A stretch of DNA of 55,781 nucleotides, taken from the NCBI GenBank assembly GCA_029935455.1, contig JAOZKI010000007.1, forward strand, positions 1 to 55,781. Reading direction: 5' to 3'. Origin of the DNA: Lysobacterales bacterium. GTDB lineage: Bacteria > Pseudomonadota > Gammaproteobacteria > Xanthomonadales > SZUA-36. The position numbers and the translations under genes were made by a program. Of the stretch, positions 35,552 through 46,270 are shown piece by piece; position 1 is the first letter of the stretch, and every line of letters starts with the position of its first letter. Under the pieces are notes generated by a model. That model did no database searches and was not told the DNA's origin. It worked only from the letters and a program-made list of their open reading frames with translations.

Positions 35552-36604
35552 ATGTCAGCCACCGATGCCGACAACTGGTTTGAAACGGCACCCCCGCGAC
35601 TGGATCGGCAGACCGCGCAGGCGGTGGTACAGGCCAACTGGGGCCTTGAGGGAAGGCTGAGCCCGCTCTACGCTGAGCGAGACCTCAATTTTCGACTAGA
35701 TGACCGCAACGGCCATAGCTGGCTGCTGAAGTTTTCGAATGCTGACGCTGCCCCGGCCAATCTGGCCCTGCAGCGCCGCGTCCTGCTGCATCTGGCACGG
35801 CACGCACCGAAGCTACCCGTACCGCGTTTACACCCGACCCTTGCGGGGCAGCATTACTGCCAGTTTCAGTCTGCCAGCCAGACCCACTGCGTGCAGCTTT
35901 TGAGCTGGCTGCCGGGTGAGCGCCTGGAGCTGGCAAAAGCCGGCTCCGACGCCTGGGCGCGTCGGGCCATTGGCAGCACGCTGGCCGAACTGAGTCTGGC
36001 ACTGGCCGATTGCGAAGCGGATGGCGCGCCGGAAGACCTGCCCTGGGACCTGCGTCAGCTGACCCAGCTGACGCCACTGGCCAGCGCTTTGGAAGGAAAC
36101 CCTGTGCACGCACTGGCTATGGCCGCGCTGGCAGACCATCAGCAGCGGCTCCTGCCAGCCCTACAGCAATGGCCGACTCAGCTGATCCACAACGACGCCA
36201 ATCCCGGCAACCTGCTGTTCGACGTGGAGCGCAAGACTCTCACCGGCCTGTTCGATTTCGGAGACATGATCGAAGCGCCGCTGATCTGTGAGTTGGCTGT
36301 GGCCTGCGCCTATCTGGTTACCCTTGGCGACAACCCGCTGGAACCGGCCTGGGAACTGGTCGCAGCCTGGCAGGCTATCCGCCCTCTGGCCAGCGCCGAG
36401 CTGGAGCTTTTGCCCGCTTTGATACGCAGCCGGATTCTGACCACGCTGCTGATTCAGGGCTGGCGCGTCCACCGCGGCCTCGATCCGAACGGCGGCTTAC
36501 GGGAAGATTATGAGGAAGCCAGCCAGCGACTGCAGGCACTCGCCGCGCTGGGTAATGATGCCGCGATTCAGTCCTTACGGGCACGGCTAGAAGCCCAGCA
36601 CTGA
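35552..36604 (+). CDS. APH/choline kinase-fold phosphotransferase
   Basis: 350-residue kinase of the aminoglycoside phosphotransferase superfamily, SrkA/YihE-like in overall form. [20 protein letters not shown] near residue 38 carries the ATP-site lysine; [14 protein letters not shown] near residue 210 is the catalytic loop (HxDxxPxN); [20 protein letters not shown] follows with the metal-binding aspartate. In many bacteria a close homolog is fused to aminotransferase domains; here it stands alone. Small-molecule or protein substrate not known. Its end overlaps the opposing SDR gene by 18 bp. Confidence 0.85.
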   Translation: MSATDADNWFETAPPRLDRQTAQAVVQANWGLEGRLSPLYAERDLNFRLDDRNGHSWLLKFSNADAAPANLALQRRVLLHLARHAPKLPVPRLHPTLAGQHYCQFQSASQTHCVQLLSWLPGERLELAKAGSDAWARRAIGSTLAELSLALADCEADGAPEDLPWDLRQLTQLTPLASALEGNPVHALAMAALADHQQRLLPALQQWPTQLIHNDANPGNLLFDVERKTLTGLFDFGDMIEAPLICELAVACAYLVTLGDNPLEPAWELVAAWQAIRPLASAELELLPALIRSRILTTLLIQGWRVHRGLDPNGGLREDYEEASQRLQALAALGNDAAIQSLRARLEAQH

Positions 36605-37354
36605 AAACCCCCCATCAATGGCCAGTGTCTGACCGGTGATATAGCTGGCCGCGGGCATACACAGGAAAGCCACGGTACGCGCCACCTCCGCGGGCTGCCC
36701 CACACGGCCCAGGGGGGTCCGCGCCAGCACCTCGCGGGCATAGTCCGGATCGTCCAGCACCTGTCGCGCCAGCGGCGTCTCGATGTACCAGGGCGCGACC
36801 GCATTGACGCGAATATGGTCGCGGGCCCACTCCACGGCGAGGTTACGCGTGAGCTGCATCATGGCCGCTTTGCTCATGCCATAGGGTGCCCCGGTGCGCA
36901 GATGGGTCATCCCAGCCACCGAAGCGTTGTTGACTACGGCGGCGGCCCGATCCGCTGTGGCTGCTGCGGCCAGCTGCGGATAAAGGCGACGACACAGTTC
37001 GAAACACGCATCCAGATTGATGCGCATCACGGTGCGGAATTCCGCCGCCGTTAGCGAGGCCACGGGCTTGCGAATGTTGCTACCCGCGTTGTTGATCAAC
37101 AGATCCAGCGGCCCCAGCTGGGTCACAGCGCGCTCCACCGCGTCGAGGCCGGCGTCGGTCGCCAGGTCAGCAGGGACAATCGACACCTCACCCGCCAAAT
37201 CCGCTGCCACCTGTTCCAGCGCTTTTTTACCCCGCGCCACCAGAATCAGACGTGCACCCAGGCGGGAGAACTCCTGCGCCGTGGCCAGGCCCAGACCGCG
37301 GCTGGCGCCTGTAATCAGGGCGCGACGCCCGCGCAAACTCCAGGCATCATTCAT
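36587..37354 (-). CDS. Short-chain dehydrogenase/reductase (tropinone reductase-like)
   Basis: 255-residue NAD(P)-dependent classical [21 protein letters not shown] near residue 13 is the cofactor-binding glycine motif; [10 protein letters not shown] follows; the catalytic Ser is in [11 protein letters not shown] and Tyr-Lys in [11 protein letters not shown] near residue 157; GGFSVLGF closes the protein. The ATG at 37354 overlaps the sppA stop (ATGA); the GTG four codons earlier is less likely. Resemblance is to plant-type tropinone reductases and gluconate 5-dehydrogenases; substrate open. Confidence 0.88.
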   Translation of the reverse strand: MNDAWSLRGRRALITGASRGLGLATAQEFSRLGARLILVARGKKALEQVAADLAGEVSIVPADLATDAGLDAVERAVTQLGPLDLLINNAGSNIRKPVASLTAAEFRTVMRINLDACFELCRRLYPQLAAAATADRAAAVVNNASVAGMTHLRTGAPYGMSKAAMMQLTRNLAVEWARDHIRVNAVAPWYIETPLARQVLDDPDYAREVLARTPLGRVGQPAEVARTVAFLCMPAASYITGQTLAIDGGFSVLGF

Positions 37355-39207
37355 CGCACACGGCACATGCAGTGGGCAGCGACAGTAAATGTGCCATCCT
37401 GGGCAGCGAGGCGCTCCAGATCATGCAGCAGGTCCGCGACGAAGCCACCCGGTGCACCCACTGTTGGACCATAGCTAAGGGGCAGATGTGCGGCCACACT
37501 GCCGAGCCACTCCTGCAGCATCATATCCAGCGGTGAAAGCAAGGGCTGATGGTAGCCCACACGATAGTTGGAGCCGAGTCCGGCCATGCGCGCGGCAGCG
37601 TCTACCGCTTCATCGAGACCGCCGAGCCGGTCCACGAGACCTCGCTCCAGAGCCTGCTCGCCACTCCAGACCCGCCCCCGCGCCACGGCATCCACGGCGT
37701 CTTCGCTCATGCTGCGGTGCCGGGCAACCCGCGCAATAAAGTCCGCATAAACCCGTTCCGTGGTGGCCTGGAAAATTCTTCGCATACCGTCATCAAGCGG
37801 GCGATCCAGACGCATGGTTCCAGCCAGCTCCGTGGTACCGACGCCATCGGTGCTAATGCCCAGCCGACTCAGGGTGCGGTCAAAGGTAGGCAGCATCCCG
37901 AACACGCCGATCGAACCGGTGATGGTTGATGGACTGGCCCAGATTTCGTCCGCCCCCATGGCGATCCAGTAGCCACCGGAGGCGGCCACATCCCCCATGG
38001 AAACCACCACTGTGGTGCCGTTATCCTGCAGCGCCTGAAGTTCACGCCGAATCTGTTCTGACGCCTGCGCATCACCGCCCGGACTGTTGATGCGCAGCAC
38101 CAGCGCCCTAAGCTGCTCATCACGCCCCAGCTCCCGCAACTGTTCGCTCAACTGGTCGGCACTGATGGTGCCCGCGCCCAGACGACCGCGAACAATTTCG
38201 CCCTCCGCCACCAACACCTTGATGTCATGGCGCGCTGGCAATCCTGCTGGCGGGGTAATCAGGGCCAGATACGCATCGCTGCCGATGGCGCGATAACCAT
38301 CGCCAGCGGCATTGGCCGCGCCCCGGAGCGCCAGGGTCTGGCGTGCTTCCGGCCGGCTAATGACCCGGTCTACCAGCCCCGCTTCCAGGGCGACCTGTGT
38401 GAAATCTCCATCCGCTGCCTCGATACGCTCGGGCAATTCGCGCAGGGCAGCCCCCAGGGCTTGCGGGCGAATGCCGCGCTGCATGGTCACGCTCTCAAGA
38501 TAGGTCTCCCACAAACTACCCAGCCAGTAGGCGGCAGCCTCGCGCGCTTCCGGTGACATGTCGTCGCGAATAAAGGGCTCTATGGCCGACTTGTACTCGC
38601 CCACGCGGAACAGGTTGATGTCGACCGCCAGTTTCTCCAGACCGGTGCGGAAGAACTGGCGCATATTTGCATAGCCATCGATCCAGACCATGCCGCCGGG
38701 CGCCAGCCAAACCTCATCGGCAAAGGAAGCGAGCAGGTACTGATGCTGGCTCATGGCATCACCCATGGCCACCACCGGCTTGCCCGATGCCTTGAAACGC
38801 TCAATGGCATCACGCAAATCGAGTAAGGCCGCCAGACCAGCGCCTTGCATGGCGTTCGTATCAATGAATAGCTGCGTAATGCGCGTGTCCTTGGCCGCCG
38901 TATCCAGCACCTTCACCAGGTCCCGCAGGCGGGTTTCAGGGCGCCCCTGATCCAGCGCTTCCTGTAACGCCCGGTCCAAGGGCGTACTGCTGTATTCCTC
39001 GACCAGTTGCCCCTGGGGCCGCAGCACCAGCGTGGTTTGCGGTTCGATGGTCACCTCTTCCGCCGATCCGAACAGGGACAGGAGGAACAGACCAAGAAAA
39101 AAGAAAAAGACCAGATTGAGGACCACCACGCGCGTGGTGTTAAGTCCCCGACCCAGAGCACGGAGCAGGCGCATCAAGAGGCCTGAGTTTTGCGGTTCGG
39201 TTGCCAT
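37351..39207 (-). CDS. sppA: Signal peptide peptidase SppA, 67 kDa type
   Basis: Membrane-bound serine protease that degrades cleaved signal peptides. 618 residues with one N-terminal membrane helix (about residues 25-45) and a tandem duplicated fold. The catalytic lysine is in [10 protein letters not shown] near residue 207 and the nucleophile serine in [14 protein letters not shown] near residue 411, both close to the positions in E. coli Spp[14 protein letters not shown] follows. First of a two-gene unit with the SDR. Confidence 0.93.
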   Translation of the reverse strand: MATEPQNSGLLMRLLRALGRGLNTTRVVVLNLVFFFFLGLFLLSLFGSAEEVTIEPQTTLVLRPQGQLVEEYSSTPLDRALQEALDQGRPETRLRDLVKVLDTAAKDTRITQLFIDTNAMQGAGLAALLDLRDAIERFKASGKPVVAMGDAMSQHQYLLASFADEVWLAPGGMVWIDGYANMRQFFRTGLEKLAVDINLFRVGEYKSAIEPFIRDDMSPEAREAAAYWLGSLWETYLESVTMQRGIRPQALGAALRELPERIEAADGDFTQVALEAGLVDRVISRPEARQTLALRGAANAAGDGYRAIGSDAYLALITPPAGLPARHDIKVLVAEGEIVRGRLGAGTISADQLSEQLRELGRDEQLRALVLRINSPGGDAQASEQIRRELQALQDNGTTVVVSMGDVAASGGYWIAMGADEIWASPSTITGSIGVFGMLPTFDRTLSRLGISTDGVGTTELAGTMRLDRPLDDGMRRIFQATTERVYADFIARVARHRSMSEDAVDAVARGRVWSGEQALERGLVDRLGGLDEAVDAAARMAGLGSNYRVGYHQPLLSPLDMMLQEWLGSVAAHLPLSYGPTVGAPGGFVADLLHDLERLAAQDGTFTVAAHCMCRVR

Positions 39208-39276
39208 GAGCAGGCTGCCTAAATGTAGCGTGACCTTATGCTACAGAACATTAGCCAGCGCCGCATGGGCCGCTAC

Positions 39277-40128
39277 TCAGGGTATTTTCGCGGGCTTGCG
39301 AATGCCTGCCAGCAACTCCTTCAGACCAGAGCGGGCGCGCATATCGCCCGCTGGAGCCAGTGCCGTGGGCGCGCTGCCCTGGAGGTCCGCAGGCGCTGCA
39401 CCCTCCGCTTCCTGCAGCCGCAGCACATTGCCGGCCACGGCTGTGCGTAATGGCTCGAGCCCACTGTTTTGCAAGCGGTTGGCAAAATCGCGCTGCTGCT
39501 GTGCCTCAGCGACCTGCATGTCATAGCCGTTAATTACCTCCGCATCAGCGCGAAAACAGGAACTGCTGTCACTGCTCCAGTAGCGCTGCCCCGGCGTATC
39601 ACGTTGCAGCCACTCACGGACCATGGCCAGCGGACCACGCTGCAAATGCTGCTTCACCCAGTCCGGGCTGATCATTTCCAGCCAGCTGTCATCAAACATG
39701 CGCGCATCAGCAATGGTGGTGGCATTGACCTCGGCAGTCAGTGCCCCGTCCAGGGGCAGGCAGTCGCCGTAGGCGAAAAACCCATAGTCCGCCTTCGCGA
39801 CATGCGCCTCGATAAAACCGGGATGGGAAATACAGTTGCCACCGAAAAACACCAGATATTCCGCGTCCGTGGAGGCAATCGCCGCATTCAGCACCCGTCC
39901 GTTGCTGACCGGCTCACCGGGAGCATGAATGTGCCGCAGGCGGTCGCCGAGATGCTTTTTATGCAAGTCCAGTACCGCATCATGGCGGTCATCAAGGTAA
40001 CGATCAGCCAGCAACACCTCAAAATCCCCGAAACTCTGCTGATACAGCGATGCAAGGCACAGATCGAGCGCGTCCGGTCGGGGCGGCGACAGAATGATGA
40101 CAGCGACAGGCTTGGGGGCTTTGGACAT
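39277..40128 (-). CDS. Family 2-like glycosyltransferase
   Basis: 283 residues. The N-terminal half has the GT2 pattern: VIILSPPRPDALDLCLASLY near residue 9, NGRVLNAAIASTDAEYLVF near residue 85 and, in place of the classic DxD, a GGNCISHPGF region. WSSDSSSCFRADAEVINGYD near residue 185 resembles the acceptor-side motif of GT2 enzymes that build polysaccharide or glycan chains. No other polysaccharide genes are adjacent, so the acceptor is unknown. Transcribed alone. Confidence 0.75.
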   Translation of the reverse strand: MSKAPKPVAVIILSPPRPDALDLCLASLYQQSFGDFEVLLADRYLDDRHDAVLDLHKKHLGDRLRHIHAPGEPVSNGRVLNAAIASTDAEYLVFFGGNCISHPGFIEAHVAKADYGFFAYGDCLPLDGALTAEVNATTIADARMFDDSWLEMISPDWVKQHLQRGPLAMVREWLQRDTPGQRYWSSDSSSCFRADAEVINGYDMQVAEAQQQRDFANRLQNSGLEPLRTAVAGNVLRLQEAEGAAPADLQGSAPTALAPAGDMRARSGLKELLAGIRKPAKIP

Positions 40129-40254
40129 GGATCCGTTATTGTTACTAGCTCAGGCGCAAGGGTACCCCAGCGCCCGCGCTGGCACCATGCACAGGCGCTT
40201 TCACCGGCTCATGGGCTGCCGTAAACTGGATTCCCCCCTTCAAGGAATTTTCCT

Positions 40255-41628
40255 GTGCCCTACGCCACTGACGCTACCGCTGCCACCATCCCGCTGATCC
40301 CCGTCACGGCTGAACAGCTGCACGATGTACTGAACGCGCTCCCGAAATCCCAGCGCAACTGGGCTGAGACTCAGGGTTTCGCAGCACGATCCGGACAGCA
40401 CTGTTGCCTGCCCGACGATCAGGGCCAACTGGTTGGCGTCCTGTATACGCCGCCGGCGCAGAATGACCTGCTGCAGGTTGCCGCTCTGGCCAGCGCGCTG
40501 CCGGCCGGCACCTACCGCCTGCCGGAGGGACTGACAGCACAGCAAGAGCAGCTCGCGGCGCTGGGCTGGGGCCTGGAGAGCTACCGCTTTGATCGCTATC
40601 GACAACGCCGAAAACCGTTAGCCACGCTGCTGCTGGATGCGGACTGGGCGGACGAAGTGCGCGCCCTCTGCGAAGCGCAATGGCTGGTCCGTGACCTGGT
40701 CAATACGCCAACCGAAGACATGGGCCCGGAGACGCTGGCCCAGGCCTTGATCAGTGCCGGTGATGCGCATGGCGCCGAGACAGAATGCCTGCGCGGCGAG
40801 GCGCTTCTGACCGAGAACTATCCCGCGATTCATGCCGTGGGCCGCGCTGCCAGCACCCCGCCATTGCTGGCTAAGCTACGCTGGGGCAAAAGCGAACATC
40901 CCCTGCTGGTGCTGGTGGGCAAGGGAGTGGTATTCGATAGCGGCGGCCTGAACATCAAGCCGGGCGGTTCCATGGCGTTGATGAAGAAAGACATGGGCGG
41001 TGCCGCGCATGTGGTCGCGCTGGCGCAGTTGATTATGCAAGCACGCTTGCCCGTGCAGCTGCTGGTGCTCATGCCCTGCGTGGAAAATGCCATCGCCGGC
41101 AATGCCTATCGTCCCGGTGACGTGATCCATACGCGGCTGGGCAAGACCATCGAGATTGGCAATACCGATGCGGAAGGTCGCATGATTCTTTGCGATGCAC
41201 TGGCTGAGGCCATGGAGTTGGAGCCTGACCTGGTGCTGGATTACGCCACGCTTACCGGCGCGGCACGCGTGGCCATGGGACCGGACATCCCGCCCATTTT
41301 CGCCAACGACAAGGCGCTGGCACGCGGTCTTATGGACGCCGGCGAGGCGGTGGCTGATCTGCTCTGGGAATTGCCCCTTCATGCGCCCTATCTGGACATG
41401 ATGAAGAGCGATATCGCGGATCTTAACAACGCCGGCAAGGGTGGATTTGCCGGCGCCATCACCGCCGCCCTGTTTCTGCAGGAATTCGTCAAGCCGGACA
41501 TCCCCTGGTGTCACTTCGATACCTTTGCCTGGAGCCCCAAAGCGCAGCCGGCGCGACCTCTTGGCGGCGAGGCGCTCGGACTGCGCGCCAGCTTTCGCTA
41601 TCTCCAACCGCGCTTGGGCTCAGGCTAA
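40255..41628 (+). CDS. M17 family leucyl aminopeptidase
   Basis: Dizinc aminopeptidase of 457 residues. The catalytic C-terminal domain shows all M17 marks: GKGVVFDSGGLNIKPGGSM near residue 222, KKDMGGAAHVVAL near residue 244 and NTDAEGRMILCDALAEAME near residue 303, with metal-binding Lys, Asp and Glu in place. The N-terminal domain is short and differs from PepA, so it belongs to the PepB/leucyl aminopeptidase-like group rather than E. coli PepA. GTG start with AAGGA eight bases ahead. Its end overlaps the opposing DUF3667 gene by 4 bp. Confidence 0.9.
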   Translation: MPYATDATAATIPLIPVTAEQLHDVLNALPKSQRNWAETQGFAARSGQHCCLPDDQGQLVGVLYTPPAQNDLLQVAALASALPAGTYRLPEGLTAQQEQLAALGWGLESYRFDRYRQRRKPLATLLLDADWADEVRALCEAQWLVRDLVNTPTEDMGPETLAQALISAGDAHGAETECLRGEALLTENYPAIHAVGRAASTPPLLAKLRWGKSEHPLLVLVGKGVVFDSGGLNIKPGGSMALMKKDMGGAAHVVALAQLIMQARLPVQLLVLMPCVENAIAGNAYRPGDVIHTRLGKTIEIGNTDAEGRMILCDALAEAMELEPDLVLDYATLTGAARVAMGPDIPPIFANDKALARGLMDAGEAVADLLWELPLHAPYLDMMKSDIADLNNAGKGGFAGAITAALFLQEFVKPDIPWCHFDTFAWSPKAQPARPLGGEALGLRASFRYLQPRLGSG

Positions 41629-42807
41629 CCCCGTATAAAGCCCACAATCAGCACCAGACTGAAAGCGACCGTGAGCAAAGTAAAATAGCTGGCGGAGATG
41701 GCCCCGGCTTTAAAAAGGGTCATGAGCCAGCCCTGGCCGTAGACGCGTTTCAGTGCCAGCAGTAGATAGAGCGGCAGCCAGATCGCCACGCCAATGGACA
41801 GCCACAGCGTGATCTTTTGCAACCAGACCAGGTCGTTTGTGTGCGCCATACCGTCCATAAATTCCAGCAACAACAGGCCGATCAGGCACACAAAGATAAA
41901 CACGTGCACATGCAGCGCGAAGATGAGATGCTCGAAATAGAAACGCTTCGCAAAGCTGTACCAGAACTTAAGGATCAGCGCCGCCAGTGGCAGCATGATA
42001 AACATGGTGGCCGGCAGCAGATCGAAGATCTCACCGACGATGAGCGCCGGGTCCTCTCCAATCTGGCGCATTTTCTGCGGCATATTTTCCGCTTCCGCGT
42101 TCAGTCGGTCATTGAGGGCCTGGGGCCACCAGCCAACGGCAATCGGATTGGTGACCGGATCCCAGGGCTCATCGCCGAAAAAATATAAATTCCCATCCCG
42201 AAAGTCACTATCCAGCTCCACCCCCTGGACGAGGGCCTGATCCAGATTAAACAGTTCCTGCTGCTCCGGTGGCAAATCGGCCAGCACCGTTTTCAGGCGC
42301 TCCAACTCCTGTTCAGAGCTGACCGATACCTGCACCGGTGGTGGCTCCGCGTCCTGCCCAAATTCGATGCTTACCAGATCGGAAGCGAGCAGAAAGGGCA
42401 ATAGGAAAACCGCCAGACTGCTAAAAAGAAAGAGTCGCAGCGGCGGCGTATAGCGGTACCGTCGGCCGCTGAGAAAGTCGCGCGTTAATCGACCCGGATG
42501 CAACAGCAGGGCGCGCATGGTGCGCGCGAAACGCCCATCAACTTCGAGAAACCCCGCGCAGCAGCGCCGGAAAAAAACGCAGAAAATGATAGTCCGGCTG
42601 ACCACAGTGATGGCAGTAGGGGCCAGCCAGCACGCTGCCGCAATTGCCGCAGTGTGAGGAGCCCGCCAGCCGACCAGCCGGCAGACTCAGTTTCGGATCC
42701 GGCCGCGCAGCGGCCCTGGCCTCGACCGGCCCATCCGCTTCCACATGGTCAGGAACCGGTACCGGCTTGACGACCGCATCCAGGTCATCACCGACCCCAT
42801 CGCTCAT
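41625..42807 (-). pseudogene. DUF3667 membrane protein, frameshifted
   Basis: The N-terminal piece (42538-42807) encodes a zinc ribbon, HCGNCGSVLAGPYCHHCGQ, and ends abnormally. The C-terminal piece (41625-42605) encodes VDGRFARTMRALLLHPGRLTRDFLSGRRYRY (split here by no stop) and several membrane helices. Together they match DUF3667 proteins, which have exactly this order. Removing one C from the C4 run at 42552-42555 (GGGG on the coding strand) joins them as ALLRG-FLEVDGR. So this is one gene with a single-base insertion, real or from assembly. The ATG at 42807 overlaps the stop of the upstream epimerase gene. Function unknown. Confidence 0.8.
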
Positions 42808-43793
42808 GCCAGCAGACCCTCAGCTTGCATCCAGCCACAGGTGTCCTCCAGCAATTGGCGCGGGGGCGTGTAACGATAGCCCAGCTCCTGCTGTGCCTTG
42901 CTAGAATCGGCATGCATGTGCCGAACCACCATGGCTGCCCCCTCAGGCGTCAGGTCCGGCGCCTTGCCCGTAAGCGCTGCCAGCGCCGCCCCCAGGCGCG
43001 CGGCCAGCGTCAGCTGCCAGGCCGGCGAAGCCTTGGCTGGAACCGGCTTATTCAGCAATTCGCCCATGATCCCGATCAGTTCCAGGAAGGACAGAATCGG
43101 CCCGCCGAGAAGATAGTTTTCGCCCGCCCGACCGCGTTCCCAGGCAGCCAGATGCGCGCGCGCCACCTCACGCACATCGGCAAAGGCGCCGCTTCCGGGT
43201 GGCACACCCGGCAGCTTGCCGCTGTTCACCAGTCGGATCATGCGTGACCAGTTGTAGCGGTCGCCGGGCCCAAGGATATGGCCCGGATTACAGATCACTG
43301 CATCCAAACGCCCATCCCTCACCGCTTGCTTGATCAGCCGCTCCGCCACCCGCTTGGTGCGCAGATAGTTGATCCACTCGTCTTCGGTCCCGGTCCAGGG
43401 TGTGGCCTCGGTGAGCGTACCGGGCTGAAAGCCCCACACCACAAAGCTCGAGGTGTGGATAAAACGCCGCGCACCGGCCGCAACGGCTACGTCAATCAGA
43501 TTCTGGGTGCCATCGATGTTAATGCGTGTCTGCAGCGCTTTTTCACGCGACCAGATACTGGTACTGGCACCCACGTGAAAAACCGCATCCGGCTTCTCAG
43601 GCATCGCCGCTCGCAGCGATGCGGCATCGGTCAGATCCCCGGTACGCAGATCCAGCGACAGGCCTTCAAGCGGGCTCAAATCCGAGCTCGCGCGGACCAG
43701 GGCAGTGACTTTCCAGCCGGCGTCCAGCAACTGATGCGCCAATTCCGCACCCAAAAAACCCGTGGCTCCGGTCAGGAACGCAGTATGTGTCAT
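42804..43793 (-). CDS. NAD-dependent epimerase/dehydratase family (extended SDR)
   Basis: About 329 residues. The Rossmann motif FLTGATGFLGAELAHQL opens the protein at residue 6; DVAVAAGARRFIHTSSFVVW near residue 110 holds the active-site Ser region; the YxxxK pair is replaced by YLRTKRVAERL (Y-x-x-x-K conserved) near residue 143. NPGHILGPGDRYNW near residue 170 is typical of dihydroflavonol-4-reductase-like enzymes. ATG 43793 has AGAGGA-like sequence ahead; the frame from 43817 is less likely. Divergent from the MATE gene, and its stop overlaps the DUF3667 start. Confidence 0.88.
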   Translation of the reverse strand: MTHTAFLTGATGFLGAELAHQLLDAGWKVTALVRASSDLSPLEGLSLDLRTGDLTDAASLRAAMPEKPDAVFHVGASTSIWSREKALQTRINIDGTQNLIDVAVAAGARRFIHTSSFVVWGFQPGTLTEATPWTGTEDEWINYLRTKRVAERLIKQAVRDGRLDAVICNPGHILGPGDRYNWSRMIRLVNSGKLPGVPPGSGAFADVREVARAHLAAWERGRAGENYLLGGPILSFLELIGIMGELLNKPVPAKASPAWQLTLAARLGAALAALTGKAPDLTPEGAAMVVRHMHADSSKAQQELGYRYTPPRQLLEDTCGWMQAEGLLA

Positions 43794-43843
43794 GCTTCTA
43801 ATCCTCTGCAGGTACAATCCGCTTTTGCACTCGGATCGGCGCC

Positions 43844-45229
43844 ATGCAGTCTAACATTTCAGCCTCAGGTTTGGCCTTTGAAGTGCGCCGTACGCTGCAG
43901 CTGGCGGCACCTGTGATGATCGGCTTGTTCGCCGGTTTCGCCATGAATTTCATCGACACGGTAATGGCCGGCAGGTTGCCGGAGAAAGACATTGCGCTGG
44001 CCGCTCTGGCCACCGGCGGAGCGCTCTGGTCTGCCGCGCTGATGATCGCTCTGGGTCTGCTCATGGCAGTGCAGCCCGCCGTGGCTCATCTGGATGGTGC
44101 TGGCGACCCGGACGGTGCCAGTGCAGTTACCCGCCAGGGCATGTGGCTGGCCATGGCGCTGGGCGTGCCCTTCTTTTGCGTGGTTTACTTTGGCGAGTCC
44201 ATTCTGCGCTGGCTGGCGGTCACAGCGGATATTATTCCGGTAGCCGGTGGTTATCTTCGAGCCCTCGCCTTTGGCGCCCCATTGCTTTGCCTGCAGCTAT
44301 CGCTGCGTTTCTTTTCCGAAGGCTCGGGACACACGCGGCCGACCATGTACATAGGCATTGGGGGTGCGTTGTTAAATATCCCCTGCAACTATGTTTTGAT
44401 GTACGGAAAATTTGGCTTTCCGGCCCTGGGCGCCGTGGGCTGCGGCTATGCAACCGCCTTTGTGATCGCCCTGCAGACGCTGGGGCTGCTGCTGTACGTG
44501 CGGCGCCACCCGCACTTCAGACCCTTTGCCCTGTTCGCACACTGGGAATGGCCCCAGTGGTCACGCTTGCGGGAGCTGCTTCGTGTGGGTCTGCCCATCG
44601 CCGGCACACTATTCGTTGAAGGCAGCCTGTTCGTGGCCGCAGCGCTGCTCATCGGACGGCTGGGCGCCATGCAAACCGCGTCCCATCTCATTGCGATCAA
44701 CTACTCGGCCTTGCTGTTCATGATCCCCTTGGGCCTCGGCAGCGCAGTCACCACGCGGGTGGGCAATGCGCTGGGACGTGGTGAGCCCATGGCGGCACGC
44801 CATGCAGGGCTAGTGGGAACGGGTATCGTGCTGGTCACGCAATGTCTGAGCGCCACGCTGATGCTGCTATTTCCCAGCGCTATTGTGGCCATTTACACCG
44901 ATGACCCGCAGATCGCTGAACTGGCCGTATCACTACTGTTCCTGGCCGCCCTGTTCCAATTGCCGGACGGCATTCAGATTTGCATGGCCGGTGTGCTGCG
45001 TGGCTACAAGGACACGCTGGTGCCCATGGTCATCAACGTGCTGGCCTACTGGCTTATCGGTCTGACCCTGGGCTACTGGCTGACCTTCCACTATGGCCTG
45101 GGGCCGGCTGGCATGTGGATCGGCATGATTGCCGGACTCAGCGCCGGCGCCATTCTATTGAGCTGGCGCTTTGTCTGGCGCAGCCACCGCAGCATCATCG
45201 ACCATGCTAGCGCCGTTCCATACCCCTGA
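43844..45229 (+). CDS. MATE family multidrug efflux transporter
   Basis: 461-residue membrane protein with the twelve-helix MATE plan. APVMIGLFAGFAMNFIDTVM near residue 23, GLLMAVQPAVAHLDGAGD near residue 68 and LRFFSEGSGHTRPTMYIGI near residue 150 are typical of the NorM branch, and the second half repeats the pattern (LGSAVTTRVGNALGRGEP near residue 300). It exports cationic drugs against a sodium or proton gradient. Its end overlaps pspC by 23 bp. Confidence 0.92.
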   Translation: MQSNISASGLAFEVRRTLQLAAPVMIGLFAGFAMNFIDTVMAGRLPEKDIALAALATGGALWSAALMIALGLLMAVQPAVAHLDGAGDPDGASAVTRQGMWLAMALGVPFFCVVYFGESILRWLAVTADIIPVAGGYLRALAFGAPLLCLQLSLRFFSEGSGHTRPTMYIGIGGALLNIPCNYVLMYGKFGFPALGAVGCGYATAFVIALQTLGLLLYVRRHPHFRPFALFAHWEWPQWSRLRELLRVGLPIAGTLFVEGSLFVAAALLIGRLGAMQTASHLIAINYSALLFMIPLGLGSAVTTRVGNALGRGEPMAARHAGLVGTGIVLVTQCLSATLMLLFPSAIVAIYTDDPQIAELAVSLLFLAALFQLPDGIQICMAGVLRGYKDTLVPMVINVLAYWLIGLTLGYWLTFHYGLGPAGMWIGMIAGLSAGAILLSWRFVWRSHRSIIDHASAVPYP

Positions 45230-45512
45230 TTTTCCGCTCCAGTGCATCAATGCGCTCCTGTCGCTGTTGCAGGGGCTCGGCGTTCAGGCGCTGCTTATCA
45301 GCCGCCCGGTCGGCACCGGGCTGTAGAAACAGCCCGACCAGCAAAGCCGCAATCAAATAGCCCACGATCACCAGCGGCGCGGACGCCACGAGCAGCGCAA
45401 CCAGGACGAGGCGCAAGGCCCAGACACTCCAGCCGGTGCGTTCCGCCAGCGCCGCACAGACGCCGGCCAGCAGCGCCTGCTCAGGGCGATAGAGTTTTCG
45501 CGGTGACTTCAA
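45207..45512 (-). CDS. pspC: PspC domain protein
   Basis: 101 residues. RPEQALLAGVCAALAERTGW near residue 9 is the PspC domain opening, followed by two hydrophobic segments and a charged coiled-coil-like tail (QRQERIDALERKIRGMERR). The TTG start overlaps the pspA stop (TTGA), so it is translationally coupled. In enterobacteria PspC senses membrane stress at the inner membrane and influences PspA. No pspB-like gene lies between, which is common outside enterobacteria. Confidence 0.88.
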   Translation of the reverse strand: MKSPRKLYRPEQALLAGVCAALAERTGWSVWALRLVLVALLVASAPLVIVGYLIAALLVGLFLQPGADRAADKQRLNAEPLQQRQERIDALERKIRGMERR

Positions 45513-46231
45513 GGATTCTCACCAGCCTCAGCCGGGGCGACCTGCTTTGCGCTGACCTCTTGCTGGCCCGCCACACGCGCTTTCAAGGCGTCCAGCTCGG
45601 CTTCCAGTGCCGGGTCGTCGGCCGCTTCAACGGCTGCCCAGGACACAGGTTCCGCACCGCCCACCTCGTAAGAACGAACCCGCGCTTCCAGCCGTTCCAC
45701 CTGACTTTGCAGCCGGTCGAAGCGACCCATGGCCTGACGAAGCTTGCGCTCATGCCGGCCCGCTTCCTGCTCCGCCACAGCAGGCGGCGACTGACGCATT
45801 TGCTGACGCGTGTGGAGCGAGCGCAGTTTGCTCTTCGCCTCTGCCAGCTTGCCCTTCAGGGTCGTCATATCCGTTTCAAGCTGAGCCACCCGTGCGTTCA
45901 GCATCGCCTGTTCCTCACGAGTACCGCGACGACGTTCGTCACATTCCTTGTGGGCTTTCAGAGCAGCGCGGGCCAGATCGTCACGACCCGCCTCAACGGC
46001 TTTCTCCGCACGCTCCTGCCATTCACCTGACTCCCGTTCCAGTCGTGCAAGCACCCGTTCTAGATGCTGCTGTTCTGCCAGCAGATCGGCGGCTGCAAGG
46101 CGCGCATCTTCGCCCGCGTCTTCCATCTCACGGATCAGCGCCCGCAGCAGCTTTTCCGGGTCTTCTGCCTTTTCCAGCAAGGCATTCATATTGGCCGCGA
46201 TGACGTAGCGGATACGAGAAAATGTGCTCAT
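45509..46231 (-). CDS. pspA: Phage shock protein A (PspA/IM30 family)
   Basis: 240-residue, almost wholly coiled-coil peripheral membrane protein that assembles on stressed inner membranes. The opening STFSRIRYVIAANMNALLEK and then EDPEKLLRALIREMED are family hallmarks, followed by long heptad-rich helices. AGGAG lies ahead of the ATG, and a sigma-54-like promoter is 40 bp upstream. It forms an operon with pspC. Confidence 0.93.
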   Translation of the reverse strand: MSTFSRIRYVIAANMNALLEKAEDPEKLLRALIREMEDAGEDARLAAADLLAEQQHLERVLARLERESGEWQERAEKAVEAGRDDLARAALKAHKECDERRRGTREEQAMLNARVAQLETDMTTLKGKLAEAKSKLRSLHTRQQMRQSPPAVAEQEAGRHERKLRQAMGRFDRLQSQVERLEARVRSYEVGGAEPVSWAAVEAADDPALEAELDALKARVAGQQEVSAKQVAPAEAGENP

Positions 46232-46270
46232 GTCACAGCTCCTGTGCTGTTGTGGTCGTTACCGATGTTT

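Noticed and set aside
42571-42577. Programmed frameshift at the A7 run in the DUF3667 gene
   Set aside because: Shifting there would replace the hydrophobic family sequence FPALLRG by RRCCAG; the CCCC run gives the better join.
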